Shown: positions 1 to 9,615, counted from the stretch's first letter. The stretch: 64,000 nucleotides of DNA from Pseudoalteromonas sp. A25 (GCF_009176705.1 NZ_AP021846.1:3194001-3258000); one strand, 5' to 3'. Notes: generated by a model not told the origin, from the sequence alone. Numbers and translations are program-made.

Positions 1-1017
1 GATAGAGTTCGTGTTCAAGAACGTATCGTCATGAAGCAAGCGGTTCAGATAGCAAAAGTACCAAAAAAGACGTTTGTGAAGCATTTTGCTAACAATGAAA
101 CTGATATGGCTTGGGTAGATGCTGAAATCGCAGCTGGTGAAAAATACTCAGATAAACTCGCTGAGGTAAAACCAGAAATAGAGCGCTGTATCAATAAGCT
201 TAAAGCGATTGAAGAAAGTACAGGCCTAACCATCGAAAGAATTAAAGATATCAACCGTCGTATGAGCATTGGTGAAGCAAAAGCTCGCCGTGCGAAAAAA
301 GAGATGGTTGAAGCAAACTTACGTCTTGTAATTTCAATTGCGAAAAAGTATACAAACCGTGGTTTGCAGTTCTTGGATCTGATCCAAGAAGGTAATATTG
401 GTCTGATGAAAGCGGTAGATAAATTTGAATATCGCCGTGGCTATAAGTTCTCAACTTATGCAACATGGTGGATCCGTCAGGCGATCACCCGCTCAATTGC
501 TGACCAAGCACGTACTATTCGTATTCCAGTACACATGATTGAAACTATCAACAAGCTCAATCGTATTTCTCGTCAAATGCTTCAGGAAATGGGCCGCGAG
601 CCAAACCCTGAAGAACTGGCAGAACGTATGATGATGCCTGAAGATAAAATTCGCAAAGTACTTAAAATTGCCAAAGAGCCGATCTCTATGGAGACACCAA
701 TTGGTGATGATGAAGATTCGCACCTTGGTGATTTCATTGAAGATACCACCATTGAGTCGCCAATTGACTCTGCGACAATGGAAAGCCTTCGTGGTGCAAC
801 CAACGAAGTACTTGCAGGGCTAACAGCTCGTGAAGCAAAGGTACTGCGTATGCGTTTTGGTATCGATATGAATACTGATCACACATTAGAAGAAGTAGGC
901 AAACAATTTGATGTTACACGTGAGCGTATTCGTCAAATAGAAGCCAAAGCGCTGCGTAAGCTGCGCCACCCTTCTCGCTCAGATCTTCTGAAAAGCTTCT
1001 TGGATGTAAAAGGTTAA
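1..1017 (+). CDS. rpoD: RNA polymerase sigma-70 factor RpoD (3' part, cut by window edge)
   Basis: Primary sigma factor that directs RNA polymerase to housekeeping promoters. The reading frame is open from base 1, so the window holds only the last 338 codons of a protein that is usually a little over 600 residues. Region 2 is seen around residues 95-185 ([31 protein letters not shown]), region 3 follows ([19 protein letters not shown]), and region 4 ends the protein with the -35-binding helix-turn-helix ([20 protein letters not shown]). The ATG at base 31 is internal and not the start. A strong terminator follows. Identity is certain at family level. RpoD rather than RpoS is favoured by the typical C-terminus and by the acidic stretch [13 protein letters not shown]. 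Confidence 0.97.
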   Translation, partial: DRVRVQERIVMKQAVQIAKVPKKTFVKHFANNETDMAWVDAEIAAGEKYSDKLAEVKPEIERCINKLKAIEESTGLTIERIKDINRRMSIGEAKARRAKKEMVEANLRLVISIAKKYTNRGLQFLDLIQEGNIGLMKAVDKFEYRRGYKFSTYATWWIRQAITRSIADQARTIRIPVHMIETINKLNRISRQMLQEMGREPNPEELAERMMMPEDKIRKVLKIAKEPISMETPIGDDEDSHLGDFIEDTTIESPIDSATMESLRGATNEVLAGLTAREAKVLRMRFGIDMNTDHTLEEVGKQFDVTRERIRQIEAKALRKLRHPSRSDLLKSFLDVKG

Positions 1018-1045
1018 TGCCCTTTTAATTCACAAGAATTGAAAT

Positions 1046-1070
1046 AAAGGCCGCTATTGCGGCCTTTTTA
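1046..1070 (+). terminator. Intrinsic terminator after rpoD
   Basis: A perfect 9-bp inverted repeat, AAAGGCCGC with GCGGCCTTT around a TATT loop, is followed by a short T run. It lies 29 bases past the rpoD stop and before prmA. Confidence 0.9.
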
Positions 1071-1096
1071 ATAACTAGCAAACTTTAGGAAAGCTC

Positions 1097-1969
1097 ATGG
1101 CTTGGATCCAAATCCGCATTCATGCTAACAAAGAAACAGCCGATAAACTAAGCGATTTATTACTCGATGTTGGTTGTCCTTCTGTCACATTTGTAGACGG
1201 CAGCAACAACCCCGTTTATGAGCCAAAACCAGGCGAGGTCATTTATTGGCCTGACACAACTGTAATAGGCCTGTTTGATGCTGCGCACGATATGGATGTA
1301 GTAGTTGCTTACTTACAAGCAAACAGCGAACAAACTCTGACGTATAAAATCGAGCAGTTAGAAGATAAAGACTGGGAACGTGAATGGATGGATAACTTTC
1401 ATCCTATTAAATTTGGCGAGCGTTTATGGATCTGTCCGAGCTGGCGTGATATTCCAGAGCCTGATGCTGTTAACGTGTTACTTGATCCAGGACTTGCATT
1501 TGGCACGGGTACTCATGCTACTACTGCACTGTGTTTACAGTGGCTTGAGAGCCAAGATTTATCAGGTAAAACCGTTGTCGACTTTGGTTGTGGTTCAGGA
1601 ATATTAGGGATCGCCGCGATTAAGCTGGGGGCAGAACGTGTTATCGGCATCGACATCGACCCTCAGGCTCTTGCTGCAAGTATAGATAACGCAGAGCGTA
1701 ATGGCGTCGCTGACCAACTAGAAGTCTACTTGCCTGAAAATCAGCCGGAGTTTAGCGCTGACATCGTTGTAGCAAATATTTTGGCCCAGCCTCTAAGAGA
1801 GTTACACGATATTATCTTAGGGTTTTTAAAGCCGCATGGCAAAATTGCGATGTCTGGTATTTTAGAAGAACAAGCACAATCAGTTGCTGACGTTTATGCA
1901 CCGTTTATTTCACTTGATGAAATCGAAAAAGAAGGCGAATGGACACGCGTGAGCGGTATTAAAAAATAA
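1097..1969 (+). CDS. prmA: Ribosomal protein L11 methyltransferase
   Basis: Cytoplasmic SAM-dependent enzyme that trimethylates ribosomal protein L11. It is 290 residues, normal for PrmA. The N-terminal half is the L11-recognition domain (starts [12 protein letters not shown]). The C-terminal half is a class I methyltransferase with motif [13 protein letters not shown] near residues 157-170, the acidic GIDIDPQAL motif after it, and the PrmA-type NILAQPL motif. An AGGAAA ribosome site precedes the ATG. It sits alone between the rpoD terminator and the dusB-fis promoter region. Confidence 0.97.
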   Translation: MAWIQIRIHANKETADKLSDLLLDVGCPSVTFVDGSNNPVYEPKPGEVIYWPDTTVIGLFDAAHDMDVVVAYLQANSEQTLTYKIEQLEDKDWEREWMDNFHPIKFGERLWICPSWRDIPEPDAVNVLLDPGLAFGTGTHATTALCLQWLESQDLSGKTVVDFGCGSGILGIAAIKLGAERVIGIDIDPQALAASIDNAERNGVADQLEVYLPENQPEFSADIVVANILAQPLRELHDIILGFLKPHGKIAMSGILEEQAQSVADVYAPFISLDEIEKEGEWTRVSGIKK

Positions 1970-2190
1970 TGTTGTAGTACATTATTACGCTATCAGTTAG
2001 TAACTTGTAACAGCTAAAGCCTGTGTTTAACAGGCTTTACTGTTTTTTTACAGCACTTTTGCCTATAAAAGTAAATACGCCCTCCTGCAATTTGATTAAA
2101 AACCAACCAAATAGACCAGCGACTCAAAATGTTATAAAAAGTCAACCCAGAAAGTTCAAAAAAAAAGCAATAATGTTCAATTTATAGCCT

Positions 2191-2228
2191 TTGATTTTTG
2201 CAAAAAAAACCGTAAACTTAGCGCCCCT
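2191..2228 (+). promoter_or_regulatory. Candidate dusB-fis promoter with GC-rich discriminator
   Basis: TTGATT at 2191-2196 and TAAACT at 2213-2218 are spaced by 16 bases. A C-rich discriminator (TAGCGCCCC, 2219-2227) follows. The E. coli fis promoter is a classic stringently controlled promoter with a GC-rich discriminator, so this is the likely growth-rate-regulated start for dusB-fis. The preceding gap (1970-2190) is AT-rich and shows no gene. Confidence 0.55.
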
Positions 2229-2251
2229 TGAAAAGAGGCAATTGAACTACT

Positions 2252-3223
2252 GTGCGTATTGGTCCATACCAACTTGATAACAACATTATTGTGGCTCCGA
2301 TGGCGGGGATCACTGATAGACCCTTTCGACAACTCTGTCGTCGATTGGGCGCAGGTTTAGCTGTATCAGAGATGATGTCATCAAACCCTAAGGTATGGAA
2401 AACAGATAAATCAATGAACCGTATGGATCATAGCGGTGAGTCTGGCATTCGTTCAGTACAAATTGCTGGTGCCGATCCTATATTGATGGCACAAGCAGCA
2501 CAGTTCAATGTAGCAAATGGGGCGCAGATCATAGATATCAATATGGGCTGCCCTGCAAAGAAAGTGAATAAAAAACTAGCAGGCTCTGCACTGTTGCAGT
2601 ATCCAGAATTAGTAGAGCAGATAGTTCAAGCAGTAGTAGAAGCTGTAGAAGTACCTGTAACACTAAAAATCCGAACGGGTTGGGATACACAAAATCGCAA
2701 TGGTGTTGAAATAGCTAAAATCGCTGAACGTAACGGCATTGCTTCGCTTGCTGTACATGGTCGCACTAAAGCGTGTATGTACAAAGGCGAAGCTGAATAT
2801 GCCACGATAAGGGATATCAAACGTGCAGTGAGCATACCTGTGGTTGCCAATGGAGACATTACCTCTCCTCAAAAAGCGAAACAGGTACTGGATTATACGG
2901 GCGCAGATGCCATCATGATTGGTCGAGCCGCCCAAGGTCGCCCTTGGATATTTAGGGAGATAGACCACTTTTTGCGAACTGGAAAACAGCTACCTGCACC
3001 AGAAGTATCTGAGGTGCGTAGCATATTGATGGAGCATTTAGTAAATCTTCATCAGTTTTACGGTGAGCCGATGGGAGCGCGCATCGCACGCAAACATGTA
3101 TCATGGTATTTGCAAGCTCATGACCAAGCAGGTCAGTTTAGGCGAGTATTTAATGCCCTCGAAACGCCCAATGAGCAGATCGAGACATTAGAACAATACT
3201 TTGAAACACTAGCAGCTAACTAA
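2252..3223 (+). CDS. dusB: tRNA-dihydrouridine synthase B
   Basis: FMN-dependent enzyme that reduces uridine to dihydrouridine in the D-loop of tRNAs. The TIM barrel starts with the family signature [17 protein letters not shown]. The catalytic cysteine is C100 in [12 protein letters not shown], and the phosphate-binding end [18 protein letters not shown] is present. Length (323 residues) is normal. Translation begins at GTG 2252. fis begins 16 bases after the stop, the conserved dusB-fis operon of gammaproteobacteria, so this gene is likely co-expressed with Fis in early growth. Confidence 0.96.
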   Translation: MRIGPYQLDNNIIVAPMAGITDRPFRQLCRRLGAGLAVSEMMSSNPKVWKTDKSMNRMDHSGESGIRSVQIAGADPILMAQAAQFNVANGAQIIDINMGCPAKKVNKKLAGSALLQYPELVEQIVQAVVEAVEVPVTLKIRTGWDTQNRNGVEIAKIAERNGIASLAVHGRTKACMYKGEAEYATIRDIKRAVSIPVVANGDITSPQKAKQVLDYTGADAIMIGRAAQGRPWIFREIDHFLRTGKQLPAPEVSEVRSILMEHLVNLHQFYGEPMGARIARKHVSWYLQAHDQAGQFRRVFNALETPNEQIETLEQYFETLAAN

Positions 3224-3239
3224 GAAAGAAAGAGACATA

Positions 3240-3533
3240 ATGATGTTCGAACAAAATGTGACTTCTCCATTTATCACTAACGCTCATGTTCAGTCACAAG
3301 AGAAACCGCAACCTTTACGCGATGCAGTAAAAAAAGCTGTTCATCACTACTTAAAGCAGCTTAACGGTCAAGATGTACAAGACGTTTACGATCTTGTTCT
3401 TTCAGAGCTAGAAGCGCCATTACTAGAGGAAGTAATGACTTATACTCGCGGTAACCAAACTCGTGCTGCGATCTTACTAGGTATCAACCGTGGTACTTTA
3501 CGTAAGAAACTAAAAAAATACGGTATGAACTAA
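3240..3533 (+). CDS. fis: DNA-binding protein Fis
   Basis: Nucleoid-associated protein that bends DNA and acts at rRNA promoters, recombination sites and many other sites. It has 97 residues, and its C-terminal helix-turn-helix ([22 protein letters not shown]) is nearly the same as in E. coli Fis; the conserved Gln/Arg/Thr/Lys contacts are present. Two ATGs are adjacent (3240 and 3243). The second gives MFEQ, which matches the E. coli start, so the mature start may be 3243. It is the second gene of dusB-fis and ends at a terminator. Confidence 0.97.
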   Translation: MMFEQNVTSPFITNAHVQSQEKPQPLRDAVKKAVHHYLKQLNGQDVQDVYDLVLSELEAPLLEEVMTYTRGNQTRAAILLGINRGTLRKKLKKYGMN

Positions 3534-3560
3534 GCATTAGTTAGCTCATAACGTTCATAA

Positions 3561-3586
3561 AAAAGCACCTTTAGGTGCTTTTTTAT
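3561..3586 (+). terminator. Intrinsic terminator after fis
   Basis: AAAAGCACCT and AGGTGCTTTT form a 10-bp stem around a TT loop, followed by a T run. It starts about 27 bases after the fis stop. Confidence 0.9.
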
Positions 3587-3674
3587 AATCTAAAAACAAC
3601 TTCTCTTCCCTCCCCTTAGCGCTAACATCTTGCTCATCCTATAAATTCAGAATTTCTCAATACTACATTGCGGT

Positions 3675-3716
3675 TTGTGATCGTTTTCTTACGTAAATTA
3701 GGCTAAAATAGCGCCC
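3675..3716 (+). promoter_or_regulatory. Candidate PurR operator and -10 region of purH
   Basis: TTGTGATCGTTTTCTT (3675-3690) keeps the central CG and most fixed positions of the PurR consensus ANGCAANCGNTTNCNT, better in the right half than the left. It overlaps the place where the -35 element would lie. TAAAAT (3704-3709) is the best -10 box, followed by a GC-rich discriminator AGCGCCC. Repression of purH by PurR is known in enterobacteria; its use here is inferred from this match. Confidence 0.45.
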
Positions 3717-3761
3717 TTCTAAGCTAGCCCTTAACTTATCATTGAGGAAACCTAAACCATC

Positions 3762-5348
3762 ATGGATATACATCGTCCAATTCGTCGCGCACTACTAAGC
3801 GTGTCAGATAAAACCGGTATCGTAGAATTAGCTCGCGCATTAAACGCGCATGGCGTAGAGATCCTCTCTACAGGCGGTACATTTAAATTACTAACGGATA
3901 ACGGCATTGCTGCTACAGAAGTGTCTGACTATACAGGTCATCCAGAGATCATGGACGGACGTGTCAAAACTTTGCATCCTAAAGTACATGGCGGCATCTT
4001 GGCGCGTCGCGGCCAAGACGAAGCAGTTATGGCCGAGAACGATATTTCTGCCATCGACATGGTTGTGGTTAACTTATACCCCTTTGCACAAACTGTTGCA
4101 AAAGCTAACTGCAGTCTAGAAGATGCCATTGAAAACATCGATATCGGTGGACCAACGATGGTTCGCGCTGCAGCTAAAAATCACAAAGATGTGACAATTG
4201 TTGTAAACGCACACGACTATGACCGTGTCATTGCGGAGCTAAAAGAACATAACGGCTCAACGACCTACAAAACGCGTTTTGATTTAGCGATTGCAGCTTA
4301 CGAACATACCGCACAGTATGACGGCATGATCGCCAACTATTTTGGCAACATGGTGCCAGATCACACTGAAGAAGCGGCAGTAGAAACTAAGTTTCCTCGT
4401 ACCATCAATATGCAATTCACTAAAAAGCAAGATATGCGTTATGGTGAAAACTCACACCAAGATGCCGCTTTTTATGTCGAAAACGACTTACAAGAAGCTT
4501 CAGTTGCCACAGCTAAGCAGCTTCAAGGTAAAGCATTATCGTTCAACAACATTGCAGATACAGATGCAGCTCTTGAGTGCGTAAAAGAATTCGACGCACC
4601 GGCGTGTGTCATTGTAAAACACGCCAACCCGTGTGGTGTTGCGGTTGATGAAAACATTCTAGCAGCCTATGACCGCGCATTTAAAACCGATCCAACCTCT
4701 GCGTTTGGAGGCATTATTGCGTTTAACCGCGAGCTTGACGGTGATACTGCTGAAGCCATCGTATCTCGCCAGTTTGTGGAAGTGATCATTGCTCCTCGCA
4801 TCTCTGAAGAAGCGGCACAAATTGTTGCTGCGAAAAAGAATGTTCGCCTATTAGAGTGCGGCCAGTGGGGCGCCAAGACCACACAAGCCGATATTAAACG
4901 CGTCAACGGCGGCATCCTTGTGCAAGACAGAGATCAAGGCATGGTGACTTTAGATGATCTAACGGTTGTATCTAAACGCCAACCTACTGAGCAAGAATTA
5001 AAAGACTTACTCTTTTGCTGGAAAGTGGCTAAATTCGTTAAATCAAATGCCATTGTTTATGCCCGTGATGGCATGACGATTGGTGTTGGTGCAGGCCAAA
5101 TGAGCCGTGTTTATTCAGCAAAAATCGCAGGTATTAAAGCCGCTGATGAAAATTTAGAAGTAAAAGGTTCTGTGATGGCCTCTGATGCCTTCTTCCCATT
5201 CCGTGACGGCATCGATGCCGCTGCAGAAGCTGGCATTACAGCGGTTATTCAGCCAGGCGGCTCAATGCGCGATGAAGAAGTTATCGCAGCTGCAGACGAA
5301 GCAGGCATGGCTATGGTATTTACCGGTATGCGACACTTCCGTCACTAA
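3762..5348 (+). CDS. purH: Bifunctional AICAR formyltransferase / IMP cyclohydrolase
   Basis: Catalyses the last two steps of de novo purine synthesis: 10-formyl-THF-dependent formylation of AICAR, then ring closure to IMP. The N-terminal ~200 residues are the cyclohydrolase (MGS-like fold, [36 protein letters not shown]). The rest is the transformylase, with MRYGENSHQ and the catalytic Lys-His of KHANPCGVA near residue 286. Length (528) is normal. In E. coli purH and purD are directly adjacent; here a separate methyltransferase gene and a terminator lie between them. Confidence 0.98.
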   Translation: MDIHRPIRRALLSVSDKTGIVELARALNAHGVEILSTGGTFKLLTDNGIAATEVSDYTGHPEIMDGRVKTLHPKVHGGILARRGQDEAVMAENDISAIDMVVVNLYPFAQTVAKANCSLEDAIENIDIGGPTMVRAAAKNHKDVTIVVNAHDYDRVIAELKEHNGSTTYKTRFDLAIAAYEHTAQYDGMIANYFGNMVPDHTEEAAVETKFPRTINMQFTKKQDMRYGENSHQDAAFYVENDLQEASVATAKQLQGKALSFNNIADTDAALECVKEFDAPACVIVKHANPCGVAVDENILAAYDRAFKTDPTSAFGGIIAFNRELDGDTAEAIVSRQFVEVIIAPRISEEAAQIVAAKKNVRLLECGQWGAKTTQADIKRVNGGILVQDRDQGMVTLDDLTVVSKRQPTEQELKDLLFCWKVAKFVKSNAIVYARDGMTIGVGAGQMSRVYSAKIAGIKAADENLEVKGSVMASDAFFPFRDGIDAAAEAGITAVIQPGGSMRDEEVIAAADEAGMAMVFTGMRHFRH

Positions 5349-5355
5349 AACTCAT

Positions 5356-5387
5356 AGCGCGAACCGTTTAACGATTCGCGCTTTTTG
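5356..5387 (+). terminator. Intrinsic terminator after purH
   Basis: AGCGCGAA and TTCGCGCT form an 8-bp stem around an 11-base loop, followed by a T-rich tail. It separates purH from the lipoprotein methyltransferase and purD. Confidence 0.8.
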
Positions 5388-5446
5388 TTTGCGCTAATTT
5401 CAAGTATTCTGCTTAAAACACAATCACAAAAGTGAAGGAACAGAGA

Positions 5447-6283
5447 ATGAAATTTGGTTTAAAAACACTAATTGCTGCAACAGTTATAACAGCGCTTACA
5501 GGCTGTAATAGCAATAACGCTTCAAACAACACGGTTGAACGCTCGTCAAACGTGATATCTGCCGCTCAAAATACTGAACGCTCTGAAGCAAATCGCGCGC
5601 GTGACCAATACCGCAATCCGGTAGAAACACTCACTTTCTTCGGTCTACAAGACGACATGACTGTCGTTGAAATTGCCCCAGGTGGTGGTTGGTACTCTGA
5701 GATTTTAGCACCGACTTTAAAAGGCCAAGGTACACTCTATGCAGCGCACTTCCCTGCTGACTCTGAAGGCTACTTTAAGCGCTCACTGGATGGCTTTAAA
5801 GACAAGATAGCGAATGATGCGCGTTTTAGTGAAGTAAAAATAACCGAATTTGCACCTGTCACTCACTTAGATATTGCACCTGCAAGCAGTGCCGATATGG
5901 TTCTCACTTTTCGCAATGTGCACAACTGGTACATGCGAGGTGAACATCAGGGCGTGCTAAGTGCATTTAAAGCATTCAACAAAGCATTAAAACCTGGTGG
6001 AATTTTAGGTGTAGTTGAACACCGCCTACCAGAAGACCATGATGACGCTGACCAGAAACGTTCAGGCTACATGAAGCAAAGCTACGTGATTGAGGTAGCA
6101 AAACAAGCAGGCTTTGAATTAGTTGCACAAAGCGATATAAACGCTAACCCAAAAGATACAGCGGATCACCCTAAAGGCGTGTGGACTTTACCACCCCGTT
6201 TAGCACTGGGTGAAGAGCAAGCTGACAAATACAAAGCTATTGGGGAAAGCGATCGCATGACTCTGAAATTTAAAAAGCTTTAA
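5447..6283 (+). CDS. Predicted lipoprotein-type SAM-dependent methyltransferase
   Basis: 278 residues. The start is ATG 5447 behind AAGGAA; an in-frame GTG at 5432 is less likely. Residues 1-20 are a lipoprotein signal peptide (MKFGLKTLIAATVITALTGC) with lipobox LTGC. Asn at +2 predicts sorting to the outer membrane. A class I methyltransferase-like fold follows, with motif I MTVVEIAPGGGWYSEIL near residue 65, a later RNVHNWY segment, and GGILGVVEHR. It resembles the COG4798-type predicted methyltransferases, whose substrate is not known to me. It ends 15 bases before purD and is probably co-transcribed with it. An exported SAM enzyme is hard to explain because SAM is cytoplasmic, so the fold may bind another ligand. 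Confidence 0.75.
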   Translation: MKFGLKTLIAATVITALTGCNSNNASNNTVERSSNVISAAQNTERSEANRARDQYRNPVETLTFFGLQDDMTVVEIAPGGGWYSEILAPTLKGQGTLYAAHFPADSEGYFKRSLDGFKDKIANDARFSEVKITEFAPVTHLDIAPASSADMVLTFRNVHNWYMRGEHQGVLSAFKAFNKALKPGGILGVVEHRLPEDHDDADQKRSGYMKQSYVIEVAKQAGFELVAQSDINANPKDTADHPKGVWTLPPRLALGEEQADKYKAIGESDRMTLKFKKL

Positions 6284-6298
6284 TAGGAAAATTACGCC

Positions 6299-7585
6299 AT
6301 GAATGTACTTGTCATTGGCAGTGGTGGCCGCGAGCATGCTCTTGCGTTCAAAGCCGCTCAAAACCCATCGGTTAAAACAGTTTTTGTAGCACCAGGTAAT
6401 GCTGGCACAGCGTTAGAGCCTAAATTAAGTAACGTAGCAATTGGTGTTGAAGACATTGATGCGCTGGTTAATTTTGCAAAAGATAACAAGGTAGAGCTGA
6501 CGATTGTCGGTCCTGAAGCACCTCTTGTAATTGGTGTGGTCGACCGTTTTCGCGAAGAAGGCTTAGCCATTTTTGGTCCTACCGCTGCGGCTGCACAATT
6601 AGAAGGCTCGAAGTCTTTTACAAAAGATTTCTTAGCGCGTCACAACATTCCTACAGCCAAATACCAAACATTTGAGCAAGTAGAGCCCGCATTAGCCTAT
6701 TTGAAAGAACAGGGTGCACCAATTGTAGTTAAAGCCGACGGATTAGCGGCTGGTAAAGGCGTAATTGTTGCAATGACAGAGGCGGAAGCCGAAGAGGCTA
6801 TCCGCGATATGTTAGCGGGCAATGCCTTTGGTGAAGCTGGTAGCCGTGTCGTCATCGAAGAGTTCCTTGAAGGTGAAGAAGCCTCATTCATCGTAATGGT
6901 TGATGGCAAAAATGTTTTACCGTTTGCGACCAGTCAGGATCATAAACGTGCATATAATGGAGATGAAGGTCCAAACACCGGTGGTATGGGCGCATACTCT
7001 CCAGCTCCAGTTGTTACGGCACATATCCACCAGCGTATTATGGACGAAGTTATTCACCCAACCGTTGAGGGAATGGCTAGTGAAGGTAATCCGTATACCG
7101 GTTTCTTATACGCAGGTCTAATGATCACGGCAGACGGCACACCTAAAGTCATCGAATATAACTGTCGTTTTGGTGATCCTGAAACGCAGCCTATCATGTT
7201 ACGCTTGCAATCAGATCTGGTTGAACTTATTGAAGCAGCAAACAAAGAGGAGCTTGATAAGTTTGATATTAAGTTTGACCCTCGAGCTGCTGTTGGCGTT
7301 GTTTTGGCAGCTAAGGGCTACCCTGGTAGCTACCCGAAAGGGGATGCCATTCAAGGTCTGCAAGTAAGCTATCCAGAAGGGGAAAAAGTATTCCACGCAG
7401 GCACAAAACAAGAAGGTGAAGACGTGGTCACTGCTGGCGGTCGTGTTTTATGTGCAACAGCACTGGGACACTCAGTCACAGAGGCGCAAAAGCGTGCTTA
7501 TTCCCTTGTCAAAGATATCCACTGGGATGGTGTAGAGTATCGAACGGATATTGCGTATCGCGCTATTGCTCGAGAGCAAGAATAA
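6299..7585 (+). CDS. purD: Phosphoribosylamine-glycine ligase (GAR synthetase)
   Basis: Joins glycine to phosphoribosylamine with ATP in the second step of purine synthesis. It is 428 residues, the family norm. The N-terminal domain begins MNVLVIGSGGREHALAF. The ATP-grasp domain carries VKADGLAAGKGV and DHKRAYNGDEGPNTGGMG, with the metal-binding EYNCRFGDPETQ near residue 285. The start overlaps nothing, and the upstream methyltransferase gene lies 15 bases away. A terminator follows. Confidence 0.98.
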   Translation: MNVLVIGSGGREHALAFKAAQNPSVKTVFVAPGNAGTALEPKLSNVAIGVEDIDALVNFAKDNKVELTIVGPEAPLVIGVVDRFREEGLAIFGPTAAAAQLEGSKSFTKDFLARHNIPTAKYQTFEQVEPALAYLKEQGAPIVVKADGLAAGKGVIVAMTEAEAEEAIRDMLAGNAFGEAGSRVVIEEFLEGEEASFIVMVDGKNVLPFATSQDHKRAYNGDEGPNTGGMGAYSPAPVVTAHIHQRIMDEVIHPTVEGMASEGNPYTGFLYAGLMITADGTPKVIEYNCRFGDPETQPIMLRLQSDLVELIEAANKEELDKFDIKFDPRAAVGVVLAAKGYPGSYPKGDAIQGLQVSYPEGEKVFHAGTKQEGEDVVTAGGRVLCATALGHSVTEAQKRAYSLVKDIHWDGVEYRTDIAYRAIAREQE

Positions 7586-7594
7586 ACATTTACC

Positions 7595-7625
7595 AAGGCC
7601 AGCGTATGCTGGCCTACTTATTTTT
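7595..7625 (+). terminator. Intrinsic terminator after purD
   Basis: GGCCAGC and GCTGGCC pair around GTAT and are followed by a T-rich stretch. It lies just past the purD stop. Confidence 0.8.
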
Positions 7626-7709
7626 CCACTAAACATCCTACTACAACGCATTCGCAACCTATAAAAAATTGGGTATACTCAAAGCATTAGCAAAGCTTTA
7701 GGATCAATC

Positions 7710-8258
7710 ATGTCACAGAAATACCGCGTCGCATTTGTCGAACTAGACAACACTACAACAGCTGAAGAGGTTGTGACAAATTTAAGTACTAAGTTAAAAA
7801 TTTCACCACAAAAGGCGGCTAGCTTTCTTGCTAACAAACCGCTATTTGCTGCGGCTGATAAAACCAAATGTTTGAAGCAGGTTAAGCTTCTTGCCAGTTT
7901 AGGCGTTCAAGCAAAGCTAGTTGCAATAGAGGAAAGTGCACCTCAAACAAGCATTCAGCAGCAAAAAGATGAACGCGTATTTGAAGCGTTAGATTACATC
8001 ACGAGTAGCCTAATACGTATTGAAGAACGTTTAGAGGAGCTTGAACAGCGTCTACCCGAGCAAGCGCATGAGCCACAGGAGCAAGACTCACCGCAGTGGC
8101 AAGAGGAAGAGTTATTCAATGAGTTAGAGCTAGATATTGAACCAAGCGAAAAAGTGCCTGCGCGCAAAGTACAATATGCCCTTGGCGCTGTACTCGTACT
8201 GCTACTAATCGTGCTAGCTTTAGCTATTATGTACCCACACTGGTTTAGTTTAAATTAA
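7710..8258 (+). CDS. Unknown C-terminally membrane-anchored protein
   Basis: 182 residues, not recognised. The N-terminal ~75 residues (KYRVAFVELDNTTTAEEV, SPQKAASFLANKPLF) look like a small alpha/beta domain. A glutamate- and glutamine-rich linker with predicted coiled-coil character (RIEERLEELEQRLPEQ) follows. One hydrophobic helix near residues 155-176 (LGAVLVLLLIVLALAIMYP) ends the protein, so it is probably tail-anchored in the inner membrane with the bulk in the cytoplasm. It lies 4 bases before fau and probably shares its mRNA. ATG 7710 is preceded by an AGGA-like site. Confidence 0.7.
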   Translation: MSQKYRVAFVELDNTTTAEEVVTNLSTKLKISPQKAASFLANKPLFAAADKTKCLKQVKLLASLGVQAKLVAIEESAPQTSIQQQKDERVFEALDYITSSLIRIEERLEELEQRLPEQAHEPQEQDSPQWQEEELFNELELDIEPSEKVPARKVQYALGAVLVLLLIVLALAIMYPHWFSLN

Positions 8259-8262
8259 ATAT

Positions 8263-8871
8263 ATGGCGAATTATCAATCCCCTTCAACGTTATCTCGTAG
8301 AGAAATCCGCAAGAATATTAGAAAAAAAAGGAACAGCCTGACTCCTTCAGAACAAATTTCCGCCGCGAAAAAAATTAACATTAATTTTTTTCAACATAAA
8401 AACCTACCGAAAAACACCAAAATAGGGCTCTACTTAAGCAATGATGGAGAACTAGATACATCAAAATTAATTCAATCACTTATAAACAAAAACCACCATG
8501 TATTCCTGCCTATTATCCACCCTTTCAACGGCACCACTTTACTCTTTCAAAGATATGAAAAAAATTCACCCATGAAGCTTAATCGCTATGCTATCTTGGA
8601 GCCCAAGTTGAACTGCAGTCATATTTGCCCACTTTACGAGCTGGATTACTTGTTAATGCCACTTGTCGCATTTGACCACTTGGGAAATCGTTTAGGGATG
8701 GGCGGCGGTTATTACGATAAAACATTGGCTCGTTATTACAAAGAGCACATGAAAAAGCCAGAGCTAATTGGCCTTGCACATGATTGCCAAAAAGTTGAGC
8801 AACTGCCAACTGAAGCATGGGATGTTCCACTGCAGCAAATCATTACGCCAAGCAAATTTTATCAATGGTAA
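8263..8871 (+). CDS. fau: 5-formyltetrahydrofolate cyclo-ligase
   Basis: Converts 5-formyl-THF to 5,10-methenyl-THF with ATP. The 202-residue protein has the N-terminal basic nucleotide-binding segment (RREIRKNIRKKRNSL) and the family end motif GNRLGMGGGYYDKTLA around residues 145-160. The first half of the gene is clearly AT-richer (about 34 percent GC by hand count over 8281-8520) than the second half. No good Shine-Dalgarno stands before ATG 8263, which fits coupling to the gene ending 4 bases upstream. In E. coli the 6S RNA gene precedes this gene; here there is no room for it. Confidence 0.92.
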   Translation: MANYQSPSTLSRREIRKNIRKKRNSLTPSEQISAAKKININFFQHKNLPKNTKIGLYLSNDGELDTSKLIQSLINKNHHVFLPIIHPFNGTTLLFQRYEKNSPMKLNRYAILEPKLNCSHICPLYELDYLLMPLVAFDHLGNRLGMGGGYYDKTLARYYKEHMKKPELIGLAHDCQKVEQLPTEAWDVPLQQIITPSKFYQW

Positions 8872-8949
8872 AGCGCAAACAGACTCATTCTAAAGAAACA
8901 ATTACGGTATACTCACAGTGTTCTATTTGACAACACAGTGAATTACGTA

Positions 8950-9603
8950 ATGACCCAAGATGAAATGAAAAAAGCAGCTGCGTGGGCTGCATTAGAATAT
9001 GTAAAAAACGGAACTATAGTGGGTGTTGGAACTGGCTCTACAGTTAACCACTTTATCGATGCCTTAGGCAGTATTAAAGAGCAAATTAAAGGCGCCGTTT
9101 CAAGCTCTGAAGCATCAACACAAAAGCTCAAGGCACTAGGTATTGAAGTATTTGAGCTTAACGATGTAGACAAACTGGATATTTATGTCGACGGTGCCGA
9201 CGAAATAAACACCAGTAATGACATGATCAAAGGTGGAGGAGCCGCTCTAACGCGTGAAAAAATCGTGGCCGCGGTTGCTAACCAGTTTATCTGCATTGTA
9301 GATAATACTAAGCATGTTTCTACGCTGGGTTCTTTTCCTCTACCGGTGGAAGTGATCCCAATGGCTCGCAGCTATGTTGCGAGAGAACTATTAAAATTAG
9401 GTGGCGACCCAGTTTATCGACAAGGGGTGATCACTGATAACGGCAATGTCATTCTTGATGTGCATAATCTGCAAATTAAGGAACCAAAGCAGTTAGAACA
9501 AACTATCAACCAAATCGTCGGCGTTGTGACTAATGGCTTATTTGCACAGCGTGGAGCCGATATTGTTATTACCGGGACCCCTGAGGGGCCTAAGATCAGT
9601 TAA
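8950..9603 (+). CDS. rpiA: Ribose-5-phosphate isomerase A
   Basis: Interconverts ribose 5-phosphate and ribulose 5-phosphate in the pentose phosphate pathway. 217 residues from ATG 8950. This start gives [15 protein letters not shown], matching E. coli RpiA, so the in-frame GTG at 8938 is rejected. Motifs are [11 protein letters not shown] (phosphate binding), YVDGADEI with the catalytic Asp/Glu region, and [12 protein letters not shown]. serA follows after 12 bases, the same neighbour as in E. coli, so the two may be co-transcribed. TATACT at about 8909 is a possible -10 box. Confidence 0.97.
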   Translation: MTQDEMKKAAAWAALEYVKNGTIVGVGTGSTVNHFIDALGSIKEQIKGAVSSSEASTQKLKALGIEVFELNDVDKLDIYVDGADEINTSNDMIKGGGAALTREKIVAAVANQFICIVDNTKHVSTLGSFPLPVEVIPMARSYVARELLKLGGDPVYRQGVITDNGNVILDVHNLQIKEPKQLEQTINQIVGVVTNGLFAQRGADIVITGTPEGPKIS

Positions 9604-9615
9604 TAGGAATCAGTC

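Noticed and set aside
8230..8270. 6S RNA gene next to fau
   Set aside because: ssrS normally precedes this gene in enterobacteria, but here only 4 bases separate fau from the upstream coding sequence.
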